A stretch of DNA of 64,000 bases. It comes from Tetragonia tetragonoides. Its lineage: Eukaryota; Streptophyta; Magnoliopsida; Caryophyllales; Aizoaceae. The notes beneath the pieces are model-generated. The model did no database searches, was not told the DNA's origin, and worked only from the letters and a program-made list of their open reading frames with translations. Positions 21,443 through 32,740 of the stretch are shown piece after piece; the first letter of the stretch is position 1, and every line of letters begins with the position of its first letter. The stretch lies in contig CM076146.1 in NCBI GenBank assembly GCA_038025085.1, positions 25,552,501 through 25,616,500 on the forward strand. The letters run 5' to 3'. A program made the position numbers and the translations under genes.

Positions 21443-23820
21443 ATGGAGAGAGAATATCTTAGAGAGAGAGCGAGAGGAAATCTTGAGCGCTTCCTTCCTA
21501 ATCAGACCAGTTACTCCAGATACCAAGATCAGAGGAGAGGTCTCCTGAGACAACCTATGAGGCGTGAAGAAGAAGAAGGGTGGACAGTTGTATTGTATAG
21601 GAAGAAACCGATGCCTTATGTCAGGGAACGTGCTCGTTCTGAGTGGGAATGGAGAATGAGGGAGAATGGTCAGAATAGTAGGAACGGTGTCGTGAGAGAG
21701 ATGGATGGAAACATGGGAAGGGGTGCAACACTTTTTGTGGACAACCTGCCGATGAATATCAACAACAAAGGGGTTAGGGATTTATTCTGCAACCATGGGA
21801 GAGTGGTTGATGCCTTTGTTCCTTGGAAGGTCCGGCTTGGGAGAAGATTTCGCTTCACTTTTGTGAGGTTTCAGAATCAGTTAGAGGCTGAAAGGGCAAA
21901 GAGGATGGAGAATGGGAGATGGTTCGAAGGGGCCATGTTAATTGTGCAATTTGCTAAATTCAAAAGAAAGGAGATCACGAAGAAGGATGGTGGTGTTCCT
22001 ATGAAGTCAAGAAGGGTGTTCCGGAGATCTCGACGGGTGGAGAGATGGCGAAGGAGGAGAGGGAGGGACCTCTGCCGAAAGGTCCTTCTAAAGTTAAGGA
22101 GGGTATGACTGATGTAGGTGAAGAAAAGACGGAGGAGCCCCGTCTTCAGTACCCTGTTTGTGAGATTGAAACGAGAGAGGGGAAGAAGATGGTGTCTGTC
22201 ATTTAAAAGTACCAGGAGCCTAATGATGACCTTCGAGTTAGCAACGAGTTTCTTGGAGAAGATGTAGAAAAGGCACGTACGGAGTTAAAGGCCTTACTAC
22301 TGGATGGGGAGGAGATTGGGGTGATCAAGGGAGAACAATGTGAGGAGAACTTAGAGTGGTTGGAAAGAAGTCTCGTATGTATTGCAGTCGTTATTACTCC
22401 AGCTGATGTTATTCAAGCGGAAATCCTTGCGGAAGGAGTCCATGGTATCAGAGTGAGGCCCATGGGAGGTTTGATGCACCTCCTTACTTTTGAGTCGACG
22501 GAAACACTAGAGATTTTTCAGAAGGAACATGGAGGATGGTTGGACCAGTGGTTTATTCATCATGAACGGTGGAGCGAGTTTGATACTGCTAGATGGAGAG
22601 TCACATGGCTGTCGATTTACGGATTGCCTCTTAATGGGTGGTCTCGTGAAAATATTACAAAAATTGGGAGTGTGTCAGGAAAGGTCATCTCTTTTGACAG
22701 GGATACGTCTAATCTCTCGTCACTGGAGAGGTGTCGTGTAATGGTGATAACTGATAAGTTTCAAAGAATTTCTGAGAATTTTCTGTTCGATATGAATCAT
22801 AAACACCATATTATTTCAGTAGTAGAGGAAATTTTCAATCCTTTTGTGTGTGTTGGGACTGGAAGTCTGGTGGCCGCTGGCGGCGAGGTTGGTGGAGGAA
22901 CGTCTTATAATGATGTTGCTCAGAATCTCAGGAATCATGAGTTCGATGATGAATTTTACCAGAATATTAGTGATGAAGAGTTTCAAGACACAGAGGAGAA
23001 TTTAATTGTTGAAAATGAATCGTCCCATGAAGCTAATGACGGTGATACTGTCAGCTCCAATGGCGGCTTGGATGCTTGCGTTAGAGATTCTCCAATTGAA
23101 GTTGAGAAGGCGAAAAGCGGTGAGTCAGACCTCGATTTAGGCGATAAGGCATTTGGGAATGAGACTGACAAATTGATTGAGGCAGCAAAACTTCAACAGA
23201 CAAACCAATTATTAGAGCAGAGGAATGTTTTCGAGGCCAGTCATAAAGATGGGGTTGGTCAGAGTCCCGAGACTGTTGCTGAGAGGGAGGTGAGTAGTAG
23301 TGATGACGATGAAAATCATTTACAGCAGGGTTCTAGATCGTTTAGGATAATTAGTGGGGCCCAAGATTTGGTAGTGGGCTCTTGTGCGAAGGAGAACAAA
23401 GAGTCGGCCCAGATTGAGGTCGATAACGGGAGTAAAGAATCCATTAGTACTACGGATATTGGGCCTGTTTTTCCACCTGGGTTCAGTAGTGATATTCTTA
23501 TCAAAGCCTTGGTTGATTATCATAAGAAGAAATTAGACAAAAGGAGACGTAGGGAGGATAGACGAAGGGCTTCGGTTGTTGGCGGTGAGAATGGGTGTAG
23601 TGTTGGGCCCATGGTTATGGGTCGTATGCTACCCAATAGTAGTATTGCAGATGCGAGGGAGGAGCATGATGAAGTTGAATCGAACAACCCTTTTAGCATC
23701 TTAAGCATGGCAAAAAAGCTGGGAATGACGTACAAGGAAAGTGATCAAGTTATGTTAGAAAGGATTCAGAAGATCTTGGATGAAGGGAGGGATGAGTGGG
23801 TAGACTCGATTGCCAAATGA
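21443..23820 (+). pseudogene. LINE ORF1: RRM plus DUF4283-like domain
   Basis: The ATG at 21443 gives an arginine/glutamate-rich start, then an RNA recognition motif with LFVDNL (RNP2-like, near 21732) and RFRFTFVRF (RNP1-like, near 21846). One frameshift near 22000 and a TAA at 22204-22206 separate it from the long frame 22321-23820. That frame carries a DUF4283-like region (WRVTWLSIYGLPLNGW near 22591) and an acidic, disordered C-terminus. ORF1 proteins bind the element RNA and form the retrotransposition particle. The RRM/DUF4283 combination is known from plant L1-type elements. Confidence 0.85.
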
Positions 23821-23876
23821 TCCCCTAGTAGTCTCGCTCTAGTGGCTGGTCCTTTTGGTGTGATTATTGTGTTTAG

Positions 23877-24596
23877 ATGAAGATGTTATCATGGAATATT
23901 AGAGGCCTCTGTAGTAGAGAGAAGAAGACGGCGGTGAGGAACGTTATCTCAAGAATTAAACCGGGGTTGATTTGTGTACAAGAAACGAAATGTGAAAGTT
24001 TCGGTGAGAAGGACATCCTAAGAGTGTGGAAGGAGGATAAAGTACAGTGGAGATACGCCCCGTCACGAGGCAACTCTGGGGGTATTCTCGTTGCTTAGAG
24101 CTCTTTGTTTCTTAATGTTGAGCAAGAGGTTATTGCTACAAGTTGGGTGGCATTGAGGGGTACTCTGATTGAAAATAACTTTGAATGTTGTATATGTGGT
24201 ATTTATGCTCCTAATGATGTGAATGAGAGAGCAGTGGTTTGGTCTGAAATTGAGGTTGAGTGGCGTCACTCAAACGTTCCTTGGTTGATTATGGGGGACT
24301 TTAATGAGGTACTTCATGAAGAGGAGAGAAGTAGCGGCTTCGTCAATATGAGGGGAATTAATGATCTGAAGGAACTCATGGTGCACACGCAATTGATGGA
24401 CTTGGTTGTTAAGGGAGGAAAGTTTACTTGGTTTCGTGGTTATTCTATGAGCAGGATTGATAGGGTTATGTTGAACACAGAATGGTCTGATAACTATCCT
24501 TTCATTGTGGCTTAGCTTTTGAGAAGGGGGATATCGGATCATTGCCCGATCGTGGTTCACTCTGAGACAATTAACTGGGGTCCCAAACCCTTTAGA
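23877..24596 (+). pseudogene. LINE ORF2, endonuclease domain
   Basis: ORF2 starts MKMLSWNIRGL and contains QETK, GDFNE (near 24297) and SDHCPIV (near 24537), the expected catalytic landmarks. Two in-frame TAG stops interrupt it (24096-24098 where VAW is expected; 24513-24515). The reading frame is otherwise unbroken, so only point mutations separate it from an intact domain. Confidence 0.88.
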
Positions 24597-26470
24597 TTTT
24601 TAGACTGTTGGATTAAGCACCCTGGTTTCGCGAAGCTGGTTGCTGAGAATTGGGAAGATAAGTCTGGTGTGGGAGCTAGTTCGTTTCTTTCGGTGGGTGA
24701 GAAGTTGAAGCGGCTGCGTGGGACCTTGAAAGAGTGGAATAAGAATGTTTTTGGTGATGTTAACTCGTCTGTAGAGAATTTTGAAATGAAGGTGAGCGAG
24801 TGGGATAGTATTGCCTCATGTAGAGACCTCAATGCTACAGAAAAAGCACAACGTAGGTCTGACGTTGTTGAGTTGTGGCGATGGTGCAAAAAAAGAGATA
24901 TATATTGGGCCCAAATGGCTAGAGTAAAGTGGAACAAGGATGGGGACAGAAATACTAGATACTTTCATGCGATAGCCTCTAAAAGAGCTAGAAGAAACGG
25001 GATGTCTAGCCTGATGATCGAGAATCAAAGAGTTCACGATCCCAAATTGATTAGAGAGGAAGTCAGGGGATACTTCAAGAGCATTTTTAAGGAGGAATTT
25101 GAGTCAAGACCTTTCTTCGAAAATATAGGAGTGAAGCAAATCTCTAGTAGCAGTGTTGAGATATTGGTAGAGGAATTTAGCGAGGATGAAATAAAGAGGG
25201 CAGTGTGGGAGTGTGGTGGGTCCAAAGCGCCGAGGCCAGATGGATTCAATTTCAATTTTGTGAAATCGATGTGGGATACTATGAAGCATGATGTGATCAG
25301 TTTTGTTCAACAATTCTGGGTGTCTGGTGTTATGCCCAGGGAGCTTAATGTAGCTTTCATAAGTTTGATTCCGAAAATTAACACCCCTGACAAGCTGCAA
25401 GACTATCGTCCTATCAGCATGATCGGCTCTCTTTACAAGATTGTGGCTAAGTTACTCTCAAATCGTCTGAAGAAGGTGATGAATGAGGTGGTAGGCGTAA
25501 CTCAATCAGCTTTTATTGGGGGAAGGCAGATTCTAGATAGTGTACTCATCGCAAATGAATTAATTGACTCGTGTAAAAGGAGAAACCAGAAAGTATGCGT
25601 TTGGAAACTAGACTTCCATAAGGCTTATGATTCGATCTCGTGGTCATTCTTGGATAGGGTGTTATCGAGCATGGGATTTCCACTCAGGTGGTGTGATTGG
25701 ATTCGTGGATGCCTTAAGACTGCTGCTGCGTCAGTTTTAGTGAATGGGTCACCTACAACTCCGTTTTTATGCTTGAGAGGGGTCTACGACAAGGGGATCC
25801 GTTATCACCGTTCCTATTCAACTTGGTGGCCGAGGTTCTAAATTGTTTGTTGGTTAGAGCGGTTAGTATTGGTGAACTGCAGGGCGTAAAGGTGGGTGGG
25901 GGAGAGCTGTCTATCTCCCATCTACAATTTGCTGACGTTACTGTTATTTTTTGCCCAGCAAGGAGAGAGTACTTGGATGTAGTGAAGAAGGTTCTTATCT
26001 CTTTCTAGTTGGCTTCGGGCTTGAAGACAAATTTTCATAAGTGTTCGTTAATTAGCATTAATACTGATCAAGTGTGGGTAGACTCAGTGGCGAGAGATCT
26101 CCATTGTAAGGCCGCCAGCTTGCCTATTCATTACCTGGGGATGCCCCTAGGTGCCAATCCGAGGAAAATAGAGTTCTGGAATCCTGTGATATCGAGAATT
26201 GAAGAAAGGCTTGCTTCATGGAAGGGGAAACTTCTCTCTCAGGGAGGTAGATAAGTGCTAATCAAATCTGTCCTTAACAAGCTACCTCTTTACTATTTAT
26301 CATTGTTCAAAATTCCAGTGGCGGTCGTGAATAAAATTGTCAAGCTACAAAGGGATTTTTTCTGGATGGGTCAGGTTGATGGGAGGAAAGCATTATGTAC
26401 AATCAGTTGGGATCTAATTCAGAAGCCGAAGTCACTGGGTGGTCTTGGGTTAATTCAGTATTGGGTATGA
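24597..26470 (+). pseudogene. LINE ORF2, reverse transcriptase domain
   Basis: The frame to 25841 carries the PDGFNFNF, DYRPISMIGSLYK and KLDFHKAYD (motif A) landmarks. A frameshift near 25780 moves to the frame with RGLRQGDPLSPFLF. The catalytic motif C reads FADV (25928-25939) instead of FADD, so a metal-binding aspartate is missing. Stops at 26006-26008 and 26252-26254 and a frameshift near 26455 follow. The conserved HYLGMPLG segment is present near 26129. Confidence 0.88.
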
Positions 26471-28006
26471 ATTTTGCTCTTCTGTGTAAATGGTTTTGGA
26501 GATGGCTATGTGAGGAATAAGCGTTGTGGAAGCAAGTTGTTAAAGAAAAATATGGACTGGGGGATATTAAATCTTTTGAAGAACTGCCTAAGCCTGTGAG
26601 AGGTGGTGCATGGAAGGAGATATGTAATTCCCTAAAAAATAGTAGAGTTGTTTCTGATCTTTGGAGAAAAGGTTTATGTTTTGCTGTGGGTAATGGAAGT
26701 GAGACTCGATTCTGGCTAGATGCGGGGGTGAGTGAGAGTCCTTTGAAGGATAAATTTCCTAGATTTTTTTCCATTGCAATTGATCCTCACACCTCTTTTA
26801 ATAACTTGGGCTTTTGGGATGGCCTTATGTGGCGCTGGAACCTGTCATGGAGAAGGCCCTTGTTTGTGTGGGAGGAACAATTAAAGGAACAACTTGTTTC
26901 CTTGATTGACCAGGTTTATCTCGATGAAGATGGGGTCGATAAGCCAACATGGAGGCTCTGCAAGAGTGGTCAATTCACGGTTAAATCAGTGAGGTTTGAG
27001 TTAGCGTCAAAGTCTGAGGTACGTGTTCATGAGGCTGTCAAGGGTGTTTGGTGTGGCCTCGTTCCACCAAAAGTGGAGACGTTCGTGTGGATGGCAGTAC
27101 TCGGGAGACTCAAGACGAAAGATAGACTACTGCGTATGGGTATTCAGAATATAAATGATGCCAAGCGTTGCTTGTGTGAGCTGGAGGATGAATCAGTTGA
27201 TCACTTGTTGATTCATTGCAAGTTCACGAGAAAAGTTTGGGAGATATGGCTTCAGTTATGGAACGTTTGTTGGTGCGCCCCGAGGACTATGGTTGAAATG
27301 TTTGAGCAATGGTGTACAATGGTTACAGGTTCTATATTTCGCAAGGTTTGGATTAGTTTTATCTTCGCATGGGCTTGGTCAATGTGGAGAGAACGAAACT
27401 TGAGAATTTTTGAGAATAAATCATGTATTGAAGATGAGTTTTTTTATCTTGTCTTGTTGAGATTGAGTTTTTGGGTTCGTGCTTGGGACGATGGGTTCCA
27501 GTGTTGTACGTAACCCTCGCTGCCTTAAGTACCATTATACAGTAGCTAAAGCCAAGAAGGTTGTGTGTTGGGAAGCCCCTAACACAGGTTGTTTGAAGTG
27601 GAATTCTGATGCGTCCCTTAGCGACGATGCGTGTGCTGTTGGTGGGGTACTTAGAACGTCGGAAGGTAACTTTCGTTGCCTTTTCTCGTGTCCTATTCAG
27701 TGCAAAGAGATTAATGAAGCAGAGGTAATGGCAATTTTCCAAGCTGTTCAACTTCACCTGAGCATGGATTGGGCGTCCCAACTAGAGGTGGTGTTTGAGT
27801 CTGATTCACTAAACGCAGTTAAGTGGTGCAACAGCTGCAACGGTGGCCCTTGGAATGTCAGATTCAATCTCACGTATATTAGATCAATACTGAAGAAGCA
27901 TCCCAACTTGGCTATCAAACATAGGCCTAGAAGTGCTAATGGCGTCGCTAACGGTTTAGCAAAACAAGGTTTGTCGAGGCAGGAGAAATTTGTAGCTTGG
28001 TTGTGA
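26471..28006 (+). pseudogene. LINE ORF2 C-terminus: zf-RVT and RNase H-like
   Basis: After a TAA at 26518-26520 the frame 26524-27513 encodes the linker (ALWKQVVKEKYG) and the zf-RVT region with RCLCELEDESVDHLLIHC near 27166. A frameshift near 27500 leads to the RNase H-like frame ending at 28006, with KWNSDAS, EAEVMAIFQAV, FESDSLNAVKW and the NGLAKQG end. The four expected acidic/basic landmarks are present, so this part is the least damaged. Confidence 0.88.
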
Positions 28007-28182
28007 ATGTTTCTACTGGTCTAGATGATGGGTAGCTGTTGTTTCTTGGGTGTCTTGAAATAGTTTGCTACTGCTTGACAGGTTGCTCCCTTTGGCTTTG
28101 GAGGGGTGTGATCTGCTTATATTACTGGTCTTTTGAATTCAATAAAATTACACCAATTTATCAAAAAAAAAAAAAAAGAAAA

Positions 28183-28195
28183 AAGGATGAAGATA
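28183..28195 (+). repeat. 13-bp TSD, right copy, LINE-2
   Basis: This is an exact copy of 21383-21395, directly after the A tail. Confidence 0.88.
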
Positions 28196-28384
28196 AATCA
28201 AAAGAAGCACATGGTTACTATGCATGTTGGGAGTCGCACCGAGGTGTCATTGTCAATTGTCTTGTTAGCAAAAATTGTGTTGTTATTATTGATTTAGTAT
28301 ATTCTAGGGTTATTTTGATTGTAGATGCTGTATGACTTTTCTATTAATGAAAATTTCCTATTCCCCTCTCAAAAAAAAAAAAAG
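28196..28384 (+). mobile_element. Possible older LINE 3' tail
   Basis: The sequence beyond the LINE-2 TSD ends in ATGAAAATTTCCTATTCCCC followed by TCTC and a run of A (about 28370-28383). This is the style of plant LINE 3' ends. LINE-2 may have landed inside an older copy. No TSD was found for it. Confidence 0.35.
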
Positions 28385-29815
28385 GAAAATGATTGTTCCC
28401 ATATTGAATAATTTCATCCCTCTTATTTTTCCTTTACCACCAAAACTTCCACGCAAACTCATAAAAATTTAAAGTTGTTTCTTGGGAATAGCAGAGTTTC
28501 AACTAACCAAGTGCTCAACAACGTAACTTTGATGCAAATTCTAGGTAGAGATTAATGGAAGAATTGGAATGATCGAGATTAGTTGAAAATGCGAATTATC
28601 CCCTATATAGAAAAGTTTTAATTCAAAGATCTATGTCATTAGTCATCCTAATCCCACGAAATAAGCATACAATCTGTTTAACCTAATCTTCTAGTTCTAA
28701 TCTACAATTCCTTTTCCAACCTCAATTTTCCACCAAAGCTAGCAAGCAACCAAGCCAACAAAAATAATTATATTTCCTGATATTTAAAATTCCTTCTTTT
28801 TTTTTTTTTTTCTTTCTTCTGAGGTGACAAATAAAAAGAAAAGCATGTTGTAAACTTATTTCAACCCACATCATGACCCAACTCAAGTCACCATGTGAAT
28901 ATGTACTATGTGGCCACTGGTTCCGTGGTTCGTTTAATCAAACCAAACTCCCCCTGAATTTTCTCATCATCCCCTGTTATTGGCCCAGCTAACCCAAAAG
29001 AACTTTCTCTTTAATCAGTTGTTAGAAAAAGTATAGTATGTGATAACGATCAATCATTTTCCAGATCCTCATTTCTACTGGCAATGATTAAGACTTTATT
29101 CAAGTATTAGCGTTATAGGTTAAATTTAGCAAAATTAGTTATAGTTTTGAGTTGGCTTCAATTTTTGATTTGAAGGATACTCTAACTTTCATAAAATCGG
29201 CTTTTGCTCGTCAATAAAAGTTAAACTTTCCCTCTATCCACACAAATCTATATTTCCCACCACAAATAAAAAAAAAAAAAAAAAACTACTAGGATGTACG
29301 AGTATTAAACTTTTTTTGTTTGGGTTTAGCCACAAGTTTATTTAGACGAGTAGACTCTTTGGATCAAGTTAATCTTTTTCACAACGGATCCGTCCACGAA
29401 AGGATAAAGTGCTACTGGTAAATAGTTTTTTCATTCACAAGATTTCAACCCTCGGTCTTAATAAAGTGCTACCAAAAAATAGTAGCGAACCATGCACACC
29501 AACTATTTATTGGTACACGAGTATTAAACTTGACCAAAGATATACCACGCATCTTTATCCTACATCATGGAATACGTTTCCAGTAATTCTTGCAGACTTT
29601 ATCAATGTTCAAACGAATCCAATTCATTATCCCTCTTTAAAATGATTCTAGATTACTCAACAGTCCATAAAAAAAAACAAAAAACACCAAATATGAAGAA
29701 GTCCATAAAGAGGAAAAGCAAAATGGGAAAAAAGAAAATAGAAAACTAGAATACCGTCATGGACTCATCCGCCCACACGCGGTGACCCCATATCGAATTA
29801 TATTTTCTCTCTCCT
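28385..29815. other. Intergenic DNA upstream of the 30005 gene
   Basis: No gene or bounded repeat was found. Frames at 29409-29749 lack recognisable motifs. Confidence 0.4.
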
Positions 29816-29817
29816 CA

Positions 29818-29861
29818 ACCTTTATTTTTATTTTTATTTTTATTTTTATTTTTATTTTTTT
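29818..29861 (+). repeat. (TTTTTA)n microsatellite
   Basis: Six to seven TTTTTA units stand just upstream of the putative TATA box of the 30005 gene. Confidence 0.9.
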
Positions 29862-29878
29862 GTCAACTTGTCTCCCCC

Positions 29879-29886
29879 TATTTAAA
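29879..29886 (+). promoter_or_regulatory. Putative TATA box of the 30005 gene
   Basis: TATTTAAA stands 119 bases before the ATG and is followed by a pyrimidine-rich leader (CTCTCTGTTTCTC), a usual plant core-promoter layout. Confidence 0.5.
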
Positions 29887-30004
29887 CTTCTCCACCCTTT
29901 AGCCTCTCTCTTCACAAATATTAAAACCATAAAAGTAAAACCATTTACCTTTTTCTCTCTGTTTCTCTTTCCTTTGTTACTTACTTACGTTACGTGTGTT
30001 AAAA

Positions 30005-30544
30005 ATGGAGCAACTGAGTCACAGAAAACGAGTTCGTGATGACTCGTCCGAGTTCACACTCAATTCCGAGTTCGACTCGTCCAAAGTGAAGAAAATGAGG
30101 GATGATTTACTGAGTCTACTCGACGACTCGGAAACAATAACCGACAATCGTGACTCGGATCTTGACTCAGTGATCCGGAGCTTCGAGGCAGAAATATCAG
30201 GATCCGGGTTGCCGGATCATGATGCTGTCGTTGATCTGACGTCAAATTCCGGTGAATCTCAGGCGAAGTTGTTGAGTGATGGGAACGAGTTGGGCCGAGT
30301 TGGGTCTGAGTCGAATGGGATCGGCGAGTTGTTCTGGGAGTTTCAGGATGAGTTAACGAGTCTTAACTCGGTTGGTGGGTTTGGGGCGGGTTTTTATAAT
30401 GAGGAGAATACGGGTTCGGGTACGGATACGGGTGAGAAGGTTCATGAATATGGGGCGTTAGATGGAATATTTGAGTCTGATTACTCGGATGTGAACTTTG
30501 GGTCTGATCTTTGGTGGCCACCTGAAACTCTACCAGCTCTTTGA
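30005..30544 (+). CDS. Small acidic protein, function unknown
   Basis: A single-exon frame of 179 residues from the ATG at 30005, the first ATG after a TATA-like box and a pyrimidine-rich leader, to TGA 30542-30544. Near the start are two basic clusters (RKRVRDD at residues 6-12 and KVKKMRDD near 30), possible nuclear localisation signals. They are followed by LLSLLDDSE and a long Asp/Glu/Ser/Gly-rich stretch with LDSVIRSFEAEI and GELFWEFQDELTSL. It ends DLWWPPETLPAL, a short aromatic/proline tail of the kind conserved at plant protein C-termini. There are no membrane segments and no known catalytic motif. GC content is clearly above its surroundings and the frame is clean, which supports a real gene. 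It looks like a plant-specific nuclear protein, possibly a regulator, but I cannot name the family. Confidence 0.7.
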   Translation: MEQLSHRKRVRDDSSEFTLNSEFDSSKVKKMRDDLLSLLDDSETITDNRDSDLDSVIRSFEAEISGSGLPDHDAVVDLTSNSGESQAKLLSDGNELGRVGSESNGIGELFWEFQDELTSLNSVGGFGAGFYNEENTGSGTDTGEKVHEYGALDGIFESDYSDVNFGSDLWWPPETLPAL

Positions 30545-31215
30545 AGAGTTTTTTATTTTGTATTTTTTTTTGGTGGAGATTGGAGGGTATTCAGTATGAT
30601 TTTAATTTTTTTTTTGGTTAAATTTGAAAATATATATGTAGAATATGTAGAATTTTTAGCATAATATGTATTTTGAATTTACTCCAACTTCAGCCTATAA
30701 TATACTCCGTAGGTACAGTTTTATGGTTGTTACACTCGAAAATAATCTACCACGATATTGGGAATAGACAGATACTCGAATAAATAATATATTATAAAAA
30801 ATATATTATTGCTTACAAATAAAGGAAGTGGTTGAATTTGATAGCTTACATTATCTCTTATATCTACCCACTAAAACACTACCCATGATAGTTATTTCTT
30901 ACAAACACTACCCATGCATGGTAGTTATTTCCTACAAAAATTACCCAATTGAACACTAACCCATAAAGTAAAGGTGGTTGACTACACTAGTACACTCCAC
31001 CCATGATTGAATAATGGGTGATTACTAGACGGGACCGTCTCAATCATTTTGGAAACCCTGTGCTAAAATTGAAAAGTTAGTTTACAAAACAACACAATTT
31101 TTTGTGTGTATTTATTATTTTCGTGAATAAAAAGAAAGACAAATTTTCAAAATCTGAATTAGGTATTCAAAACTTCTAATTTCTAAGTGAAACATCACTT
31201 TGCCATTCAAAAAAA
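30545..31215. other. 3' flank of the 30005 gene, AT-rich
   Basis: The region includes the probable 3' UTR (T-rich, to about 30700) and AT-rich DNA with a repeated ACTACCCATG motif near 30887-30920. No gene is present. Confidence 0.4.
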
Positions 31216-32651
31216 CTAGTTTGGAATTGCACGCAAATGCGTGCGTCTATGCTTTATTTTATCCTATTTGAAAATAAAAGTGGAATATCATACCAAATAA
31301 AATAAGATTTGGAATGAGAGAAAATAATTGACCCTCAATTGTGCACCCCAAAAAATTGTAGATACATTATTAATTTTAGACATTTAAAATAATGGAAAAC
31401 TAAATTTATATCTACGCACTTTTCGGCGATAAAAATTTACAATCCATTTAGACAAAAGAAACCAAGTGAAAATTACTCCTATAATTTCCAATAAAAACCC
31501 TTCAATTGCCCCCACCAAAAATCTTATACTCCACATATATTCCAAGTGTAAATTAGCAACGCAAGAAGCTAGTAGTAAAATATAGAACAAAACTGACATA
31601 CTATTGTAGAAATTACTGAAAACAAAGGTGTTAACCAAGGGGCAATTATCAGAAAGGAAATTGAAGACACATGCAAGTTTGAATGCACTCATTTAAGATC
31701 ATCAAATATGCGCACCATTATTCAGGGAAAGGAAAATCCATATGCACACAACACACCCATATGAGTAGTTTATACCAAGACTACCAAAAAAAGCCAAGAA
31801 CTAAAACCTACGCTTAGAAGTCAGACCCACGATCTCCCATCTACCTCCTCCTTTTTGGTTTTCTCTCTATTCAGTTATGGAGTCCTCCTACCCCTGTCAG
31901 TTCCCAGTTACCCACGTTCTCCTTCTCTCTCCCCCCTTTTCACTGTAAATTAGTTGCATATTTTGTTGTACTGCTCAAAGTAGGAATTTTATAAAAGAAA
32001 TTTGGGGAATAAACAATGAATGACAGCCCAATAACCATAATAAACAAAAATATTTAATTGATTACCTGATTGAATGAATGAAGGAAGTAAGAATTGACAC
32101 AGAAATGCCATATTAATACTAATAGATTGAGCCACCCGAGAAGAAAAGGCCCAAAATAAAAATTAAAGGCATAATTTTGAGTACCACAAATAGAATCGTG
32201 AAAACAGACTTATCACACAAAAGCATCAAATTTTTGTAGGTTAAGAACTGTGTGTTTATGCTCCAACTTCTCTAGGTAAATATGAAAAAAAAAAAAGAAG
32301 AAGAAGAAGAAGAAGCAGTATGGTAGAAGAAAAAACGTGTGTGAGTAAAGCAACAGAGTGGATGAGGAGTCCATAACTGTTATTGGAGGAGAGATAGGGG
32401 GTGAGGAAAGAGAATGAAACTGGAGACTGAAGTGGGAGATCGTGGGGAGGGGGAACTGAAGAAGCGTCAGTTCTCACCTAAGTTAGGCTTCTTTTTTTTA
32501 TTAATTGGAAGAGGTTGTACTTTATTTTATTTTTTTTGGTTGAATGGAGAGGTTGTACTTTGCAATTGCCTATTATAGCCTTACTATTATATTTGACTTA
32601 AAGGGTATTGTGGTCCAAACGAAATTTGGAGTCCCAAAACTCCTCTCTGCC

Positions 32652-32690
<39 letters not shown>
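31216..32690 (-). mobile_element. Helitron, minus strand (copy 1, compact)
   Basis: Read on the minus strand, the 3' end is the hairpin GCACGCATTTGCGTGC (31229-31244), a 9-base spacer and CTAG (31216-31219) next to T, the Helitron 3' signature. The body is co-linear with the second copy (33155-36646) but contiguous. The 5' end runs into the (AT)n array near 32655. No Rep/helicase is present. A minus-strand frame at 31384-31692 encodes a hydrophobic peptide of unknown origin and could be captured host sequence. Confidence 0.65.

Positions 32691-32737
<47 letters not shown>
32654..32737. repeat. (AT)n microsatellite
   Basis: About 84 bp of pure AT/TA lie between two head-to-head Helitron 5' regions. 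Helitron 5' ends of these families begin TCTCTATATAT, which probably seeded the array. Confidence 0.95.

Positions 32738-32740
<3 letters not shown>

Larger units (their letters stand above)
21396..28182 (+). mobile_element. LINE with RRM-type ORF1, near full length, inactive
   Basis: A 6.8-kb plus-strand insertion bounded by a 13-bp TSD and ending in an A-rich tail (28162-28182). A short leader (about 47 bases) precedes ORF1 (21443-23820), which is followed 56 bases later by ORF2 (23877-28006). Both ORFs can be read end to end across several stops and frameshifts, so this is the most complete LINE in the window. ORF1 type and divergence show that it belongs to a different lineage from the LINE at 4662-9540. 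Confidence 0.95.

Noticed and set aside
21269..27781. Antisense ORFs across LINE-2 (and similarly across LINE-1)
   Set aside because: They are shadows of the recognised sense ORFs and carry no domain signal.
32544..32738. ORFs ending in repeated Ile-Tyr (also at 1387-1608 and 45760-45942)
   Set aside because: These are read-through of (AT)n arrays, not proteins.
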